A stretch of DNA of 64,000 bases from Astropecten irregularis (taxonomy: Eukaryota; Echinodermata; Asteroidea; Paxillosida; Astropectinidae): contig OZ020244.1 of NCBI GenBank assembly GCA_963971285.1, positions 19,592,001 through 19,656,000 on the forward strand, given 5' to 3'. How positions within the stretch are numbered: the first letter of the stretch is position 1; each line of letters begins with the position of its first letter. Below are positions 58,127 through 64,000 of this stretch, piece after piece. Below the pieces are notes generated by a model, which saw nothing but the letters and a program-made list of their open reading frames with translations, was not told where the DNA came from and ran no database searches. The translations under genes were made by a program, and so were the position numbers.

Positions 58127-58484
58127 CAGTGTTCTAGCCAAGCCGGTCGACACCGGTCGGGGACAGCCGGCACTCAGCCTTCCCGACTGGCACTGAGATG
58201 AAAACCCATGTTACCTACCAACACAAAAAATCTTGAAAATCACAGTTAATGTACAGAAAGTTACAACAAAAAGAACAGTAAGATTTTGACTCGGAGACAA
58301 ATTTGGAAAGATAATATGACCAGATTTCCAATAACAATACAGAATATTGCTGACACGCTCACATACGTACAGACTTGCATTTAGCTACCATGTATTATCT
58401 CCTGGACCCCAGCGAGTGCTCCGCTTGCTACGCTTCACATAAGTTAATTTAGCCGGCACTCAAAATGGGCTAGCTATAGCACTG
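58127..58484. mobile_element. hAT-type MITE, 358 bp, with perfect 8-bp target duplication
   Basis: The left end is CAGTGTTCTAGCCAAG and the right end, read inverted, is CAGTGCTATAGCTAGC. GATACACA flanks both sides (58119-58126 and 58485-58492). CAGTG termini plus an 8-bp duplication are the hAT signature. No transposase ORF is present. The subterminal parts are rich in CCGGC (ccggtcgacaccggtcgggg, agccggcact). Confidence 0.88.
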
Positions 58485-58849
58485 GATACACACTGTATGA
58501 TTGTGGCTCTGTACTGTGCACTGAACCATTTAATAATATAATTTAAAAACTAATATGTATTTTCTTTTAAGCAAACATTATCATGTTTTAAGCAAAGGTT
58601 TATTATTTTTAAGAAAAGCTTCTGTGTGTTCGATGGGTTTAATGCTAGCCCAACTTACGATTAACTCTTGCAACTAGCTACTCAACTCAACTACTTTTAA
58701 GAGTAAACTGAAAACTGTACTTTTTCATCCACATTCCCTTTGATTAGTTTCGTTTAGTTGTTCTTCATCTTACATTCTGAATGTACATTGCATCATTTAA
58801 GATAAAGTAGCGGCATTATCATGCTTACTTAATATTATTATGCTTGGAT

Positions 58850-59030
58850 CGAATTAGGAGGTCCTGACGTGATTCGATCCTAGCAGGATCTTTATTCGAA
58901 GGCTAGATCTTTTTCAAAGGCTTTTTTAGCCTATAAAGATCCTGCTAGGTTCGAAACACGTCAGGCCCTCCTAACTCCAAGCATTTTATAAATTTCAGGT
59001 CATTATTTTGGCTGATGAGCAATTTATTAC
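58850..59030. repeat. Inverted pair of family E units with flank
   Basis: The sequence aattaggaggtcctgacgtg, attcgatcctagcaggatct is followed, in inverse order, by aaagatcctgctaggttcga, aacacgtcaggccctcctaa. Then comes the flank aagcattttataaatttcag, gtcatta, gctgatgagcaattta, as at 17760-17885 but inverted. It would fold into a hairpin of about 60 bp per arm. Confidence 0.75.
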
Positions 59031-59825
59031 TTGTATTGGTAATATTATCTTAGCAAATCGGCCTTCGTGCAGATACAGAGTACATGGCATGGGAATACAT
59101 GACAGTGTTGGACATAACATAGGCAGACTAAGGGAGTTATTTGCCCAAAACTGCTCAGGGGTTTGGGAATGTGGGTTAATGAATGTGTAAGTTGAATGAC
59201 AGGTTTAATACAGTTGTCATGCTACGATGGTAAATATAGGTCTAAATTAGGACAAAACATGAACAGATTTTGACTTTTTATTTGTCTACCTTTTCCATTT
59301 TTTGTCTTCATTTTTTGTTTCCTGAGTTATTTTTTTTTTATATAAACATGCTAATATTGAGATGAAGTATTGGACATTGCTAAAACCAAAACAAAAACAC
59401 AAAATCATTTAATAAATTATTATTTTGTTAATTACATGTTTATTTTCCACTGATGCAACCTGGTTTCACTGCTTGCTGCATTTTAAAGAAGATTGGAAAA
59501 TAAATGAAAATGGCAGTTGGTTCCATAATCATTATGCCTCTGAAAGTCTATCCACTGTAGTATGGTCAGGACGCCTTCCAGATTTATGCAGCCATTGAGC
59601 ATTTTGCTTAGCATGGTTAATTATCGCCCAAATTTTTATGATTTGTACTTAAATTTGAGGCATTAAATTAAGAATATTCCTACTTCTTGTAGCTGGGCTG
59701 AAGTTAAGACATGGACAGTTTTTGTTTCATCGATGATTTTCAGGGAGTGTATTTTATGCAAAATTTATTTTGGCTGATATTATGACAGGAGGTCACAACT
59801 TTTCTTTGAATCCAGAACTTATAAT

Positions 59826-59868
59826 AAGGAGGGCATAGGTGGCAAGTGCGTTAGGCACTCACCTCTCA
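59826..59868 (+). repeat. SINE S3 head fragment
   Basis: The phrase gcataggtggcaagtgcgtt, aggcactcacc matches the first 30 bases of the SINE at 9163-9475. Nothing downstream matches. Confidence 0.5.
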
Positions 59869-61739
59869 CCTTCAGTTTACGTCTATAGTGGTTGCAGTGA
59901 CAGCAGATGATGTCGTTGCATCAGGTCTATTAAACTCTTGTAATTTCAAATTTCATTTGAAATCCTGTTGAAAATGTGGAATAGTAAAAAAGTTAAAAAC
60001 ACATTCTTGTAATTATAAAAAAGTACTTAAAAACGGGTTAAAGAGAGAAAAAAGACCAAATACTAGTGTGTGGGTTTTTCTACCAAGTTGGGGCAAAATT
60101 TGTGAGAATGTCTTTTCTTTACATTGGTACATATACTGGTATGTTAAACTTGATAATGTTTCATTTTATATGTAACATTCTGAAATTGATTTCATTCTAA
60201 TCTGAAGAATATCGCTTACTGTTATAATAAAGGATAATGATACAATAGGTAGCTATTACTTGTATGATAGGGTAACTGGCACAAATCCTGCTCCAACCTG
60301 CTAGAATGAACTATATAATCACGTGTTATAATTATATTAGTCTAGGATGACTTATTTATTTATTTGCATAGCAACTGATTATTAATAAAGATGGATTTCC
60401 AATCCTTGCTGTACATTTGATATTTGCTATGTAAAGGAAAAATGAATTGTACTTAAGCTGTAAATAAGAAAATATTAAACAAAGGTCTATTTTGTATTAT
60501 CAGAAAATGTTTTTAATTAACATAATTTCGGTCCAACTCAGAAACGTATTATTATCATTTTTTTTTTGAAAGATGATTTTGAAGCATTATCACTCTCTAA
60601 GGTAGGAAATGGGAAAATATAGGGTATAATTTTTGTATTAGTTGGTTAAAAAGTGCTATAATATTTCATGAATTATTTTTTTTCCATGAGTTGAAGTGTA
60701 GTCATTAAATATTGTACATACAAAGAAAGAACTGATTGGGAATACAGAGTTGATTAGTTTGGAGAAAATTAGTAATACAAAGTTTTGCGACAGAAGAAAG
60801 AAATTTCACATGTTGCAATGCCACCATCCTCCCTTTTACATTACTTGTGCATTATTAGCAATTTGTGTTTCTTGGATTTTGCATTGAATATCTTTGCACT
60901 GGACACAAATTGTAACTGAGAATGTAAATTTGATGGTGAGCCATTAGAAAAATTCTTTTTCATCGAACTGACAGGAATGTTTCACTTTACAGTGACTGTG
61001 TCACTTATGTGATTGTATTTCACGTTCAACTCTTATTTAACTCTTCCTCTGTTCTAGTATGTCATAGAAGTATATAATTATTCTTAGTCCATTCATTTCT
61101 CTTAGTTGTGCTTCATTAACCCAAAGAGTTATGTTTTAGTTTGATTTACAGTACTTTAGTAATATATGACTGGAAGATGAATCAATAAAAAGTAATAATT
61201 CTATTGAAAACGAAATAAATGTTATCTGGTTTTTAATATTCTTCTGTCAAATTCCATTTGAATAGAAAATAATAACTTTCTAAATAAAGTCCATTTCCAA
61301 ATCCAAACATTTTCAAATCCAAATATGTGAAAAAAGGAAAAACAATTTTGATAAGGTTGAAATTACACATGTTTACACGCTGTACAATGAATATGCATGC
61401 ATTCAAGGTACACTATACCTAGGGACAGTGAATATCATGTCTCTTTTTAATTTGTCAGAAGGTCTCTGTTAAAAAAACATGCAGATAATTGCAGGAATGG
61501 GAAATAAACCCTTTGTGAACTGCTACTCTACGGTTCTGCTACTTTTATATACAACAATAAAAAGCAAATTCTTGAATCTCCAATCTCACGGTATTTGTTT
61601 GTCTGTATTAGAATTTATAGTTTACAAAACACTTGGTAAAGTAGGTAGTGAGTTCCACCATGCACTGTTTTCCTTGAACAATACAAGCAATTAGCTATAG
61701 GTAGCTTAAAATGTTAGGCACTAAAAATGTTCATACTAA

Positions 61740-61852
61740 ACTAGAGCAAGTTTGATCAGCGACTATTTGTCAACCACTGGTCGATTGTGCCTGGTACCCA
61801 TGGAATATCTAGTGTATGTAATTGACAGTTGCTGATCGAACTTGTTCCACTT
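61740..61852. repeat. Short foldback element, about 110 bp
   Basis: The left part ctagagcaagtttgatcagc, gactatttgtcaa and the right part attgacagttgctgatcgaa, cttgttccactt are an imperfect inverted repeat of about 30 bases. Confidence 0.5.
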
Positions 61853-62232
61853 GTAGTAAATTGATTTTCAGTATTGTTATTCTATGGCATTGAATTCCAT
61901 GTACTAAAGTTTAATATTATATTAAAGGTTTATAGCTTTGGTCGACTAAAAATATTTGGATTTTAAATGTGAAATCTTTTTGAGTCCTGGTGAAATGTGT
62001 GTATAATTAAACGCAAAAGCAAAAGGCACTGTAATAATTACAATTGATGCTGAAGATGAACAAAATGTCTGAGGCTATAACCAAAAGGAAATTGTTTTGT
62101 TTTTTATTTCCAGTCACCTACTCTTTCGACGAAACTGGATAGAATGTGCCCAAATTATGAAGAATAAAAATGTAATGATGCATTTTTTTCAACTCCCCGC
62201 CCCCTAAACACCAAAAACTAATCAATTAAGAA

Positions 62233-62246
62233 GCGCCCTCTATTGA
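62233..62246 (-). promoter_or_regulatory. CTCF-like motif
   Basis: Plus strand gcgccctctattga, identical to the site at 45234-45247. It lies about 110 bp upstream of the start codon of the last gene, so in or near its promoter. Confidence 0.3.
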
Positions 62247-62359
62247 CACCGATGGGTCAGCCTGCGTCCATAGTGATGACATTTCACGCATGCGCTACCA
62301 GCAGTTTTCTGCATATTTTGAGCGATTATTAAAAAGTTGTCATCTCCAAAAAAGTAATC

Positions 62360-62418
62360 ATGAGGGCTGTTCCGACGTGGGTTGACAGAGTGTACGACAG
62401 GGACAAAGTAGAACAATG
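62360..62418 (+). CDS. First coding exon of an unrecognised gene (continues beyond window)
   Basis: The ATG in aagtaatcATGAGGG opens 19 codons plus two bases, MRAVPTWVDRVYDRDKVEQ, followed by a strong donor (tg|GTAAGT at 62419). The upstream sequence looks like a promoter: tcacgcatgcgctaccagc, a CTCF-like motif and a shift away from AT-rich sequence. The peptide is charged, without a signal sequence. I do not recognise the family. No second exon is seen up to 64000. Confidence 0.5.
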
Positions 62419-62765
62419 GTAAGTTTGTCTTTGATTAATTCACATTATATACCTTGTTTGCTGTCAATTAAAACGAATTTAAAGGTTTATTTCTATCATA
62501 AATTCCACCTCTTCTCATTTGCTTGGGTGGTCCACTTTCCGGACAACGTTAATTTAATGCACTTCCACATGGGCGCCGGGCCTAGACTAGGCTAGGACCT
62601 AGTTAGGCTAAATTGAAAATTCAAATAGGTCCTAGGCCTAGGCCCTACAATTTAAATAGAACAAACAAGGGGTTCGTATTTCATTAGTTCACAAGGATTG
62701 TTTTCAGACAAGACAGTAATTACAGGGGCACCAAACTCCTTTTTATTTTATTTTTTATTTTGTTT

Positions 62766-62785
62766 GGGGGGGGGGGGGGGGGGTC
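62766..62785. repeat. Poly-G tract
   Basis: About 20 consecutive G, able to form a quadruplex and prone to length variation or assembly error. A C-rich counterpart is at about 6338-6352. Confidence 0.85.
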
Positions 62786-63264
62786 GACAGTGGTTAGCTG
62801 GTTAGGCTAGCACCGGACCCAGAGAATCCCATAGAGTTAAATTCAATTCAATTCTAAATAGGCCTACTTTATGTATCCTTAAAAAGGCATCTTCATTGTG
62901 ATTGGACTGCCCATTAAACACCAACAAACACATTATCAACAATTAAATAAAAAAAAAAAGAAGTCGGCATTTTGTCCACAAATGCAGTGTATTTATTTGT
63001 ACTCATGATCATTCCAAGTGATGAAAATCGATGTTTTCCGATCGCCAAAACGCAGGCGATTATGTCGTCCGAGCGGCCATTTTGTGTGGCTGTGCTCCAC
63101 ATAAGATGGTGGCTATGATGTCAGTGCATAATATGTAAGCCTATTTTTGTAATTTGCCTGCTCTGTTTTTTGCGGATGTGGCCATGCGTAGATCATTTCG
63201 CCTCTGTGTAGTGCAGTGCATGCTGAGATCTTGTTGCATCCTCCGTATTGACCACAGCCCCAAG

Positions 63265-63430
63265 CCCAAGTTGACCAATACTCTACCGACTGAGCCATCC
63301 AACCCTATGTTGGTGGTGTCCCAAATTGTCACAGAGTTTTCTATGTTATTTTGGCAGTCAGAACCTATGAAGTAACCACTCACATACTACTGTATGCATG
63401 CTTTTGCAACAATGCTGCAAACTTCACAGC
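63265..63430 (-). repeat. SINE-like family S1 copy
   Basis: Contains ccaatactctaccgactgag, ccatccaaccctatgttggt, gtcccaaattgtcacagag, ttggcagtcagaacctatga and accactcacatactactg. The B-box end is missing on the left. Confidence 0.7.
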
Positions 63431-64000
63431 GAAAAATTCCCCATATGTACTGTAATACGGATGGAAACAGTGCCGTGTGTGACAAGCGCCGTGCTGATTG
63501 GTCAATGCGCAAGGCAGTGCTCGTGACGTCACGGAAACCATGTGCTGGCCCAACTCGTTACGCACGCACGCAATGCCGTTGTAGGCACGTACGGAGCATG
63601 CATCACACGATGTGCCTATGCAAACACACGCGGTGTACGACTACGCAACGATCAACAGTCGGCCGTACGACATCCGGATGACCATGCAATTCTATGCATA
63701 TTCATGTGGCGCTCTCAGCATACACAACCAATAGACCCAACACATGTTATATGAATATTCAACGACCCAACAATCACACTCAGACGGTGGCGCGGTTTCG
63801 CGGTAAAATGACAACAAAAATACAGCTCACCAAAGTTCAAATACGATCGCGGTGTCCGTGAGTTCTCAAACGTCGGGTGACACTACCAAAAATGGTCAAA
63901 AGATCGAAGAAATGTACAAATTTGTATGTTTTTGGTACCATTCGAAAGATCGTGGCGAGGTCTGTCGAAGTAACTATGGTTAGAGTGGGCATCGCTGAGT

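Larger units (their letters stand above)
57479..62359. other. Intergenic region between Rab and the last gene
   Basis: An AT-rich region that includes the Rab 3' UTR (end undetermined). Repeats at 57782-57960, 58127-58484, 58850-59030, 59826-59868 and 61740-61852 are listed separately. From 59.9 to 61.7 kb I see only AT-rich sequence without coding signal. ORFs at 59008-59190 and 61479-61694 have no recognisable features. Confidence 0.5.
62419..64000. other. First intron of the last gene (partial)
   Basis: Contains a homopolymer of about 20 G at 62766-62785, the S1 SINE at 63265-63430, and a CpG-richer stretch at 63470-63760 with attggt, a perfect tgacgtca (63523 region) and many acgc steps. 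The last could be an alternative promoter or a CpG-rich repeat. No conserved exon is seen. Confidence 0.4.

Overview
The window is a piece of animal nuclear genome: intron-rich, AT-rich between genes, with GT-AG splice sites, long introns and dense small repeats. The encoded proteins look like close relatives of human ones. Together with a foldback element built from 15-bp repeats, which resembles the sea-urchin TU elements as I recall them, this suggests an invertebrate deuterostome, most likely an echinoderm, less likely a hemichordate. The species cannot be read from the sequence.

Six genes can be supported. (1) 810-9901, + strand: the last five exons of an MFSD4-type major facilitator transporter whose 5' part lies left of the window. 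(2) 18986-20584, - strand: a complete 92-residue DPM3, in four exons. (3) 22991-33700, + strand: a complete mitochondrial processing peptidase beta subunit (PMPCB), in twelve exons, with a 5'-truncated L2/CR1-like LINE in intron 2 and a hAT-like DNA element in intron 9. (4) 41073-about 46999, - strand: an unnamed protein with a C-terminal death domain. (5) 50100-57478, + strand: a Rab32/38/29-family GTPase, closest by eye to Rab29, in five coding exons. (6) 62360 onward, + strand: the first coding exon of an unrecognised gene that runs off the right edge. MFSD4/DPM3 are tail to tail, DPM3/PMPCB head to head, PMPCB/death-domain gene tail to tail, death-domain gene/Rab head to head, and Rab/last gene in tandem. 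The genes do not form one pathway: they serve membrane transport, ER glycosylation, mitochondrial presequence cleavage, death-fold signalling and vesicle traffic. MFSD4A and RAB29 are also neighbours in human 1q32.1 (the PARK16 region), so a remnant of old linkage is possible.

The rest is dominated by short non-autonomous elements. There are at least seven families of small inverted-repeat (MITE or foldback) elements, three tRNA-derived SINE-like families, two hAT-like elements, two minisatellites and a 60-bp satellite. The most unusual part is 45.5-49.5 kb, between the head-to-head death-domain and Rab genes. There four inverted or tandem structures lie side by side: a foldback made of inverted 15-bp arrays, a roughly 2-kb palindrome with arms of about 420 bp, a second 15-bp array, and a 0.5-kb hairpin element. 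The palindrome arms carry two divergent copies of what may be the first exon of the death-domain gene. No virus-derived element was recognised.
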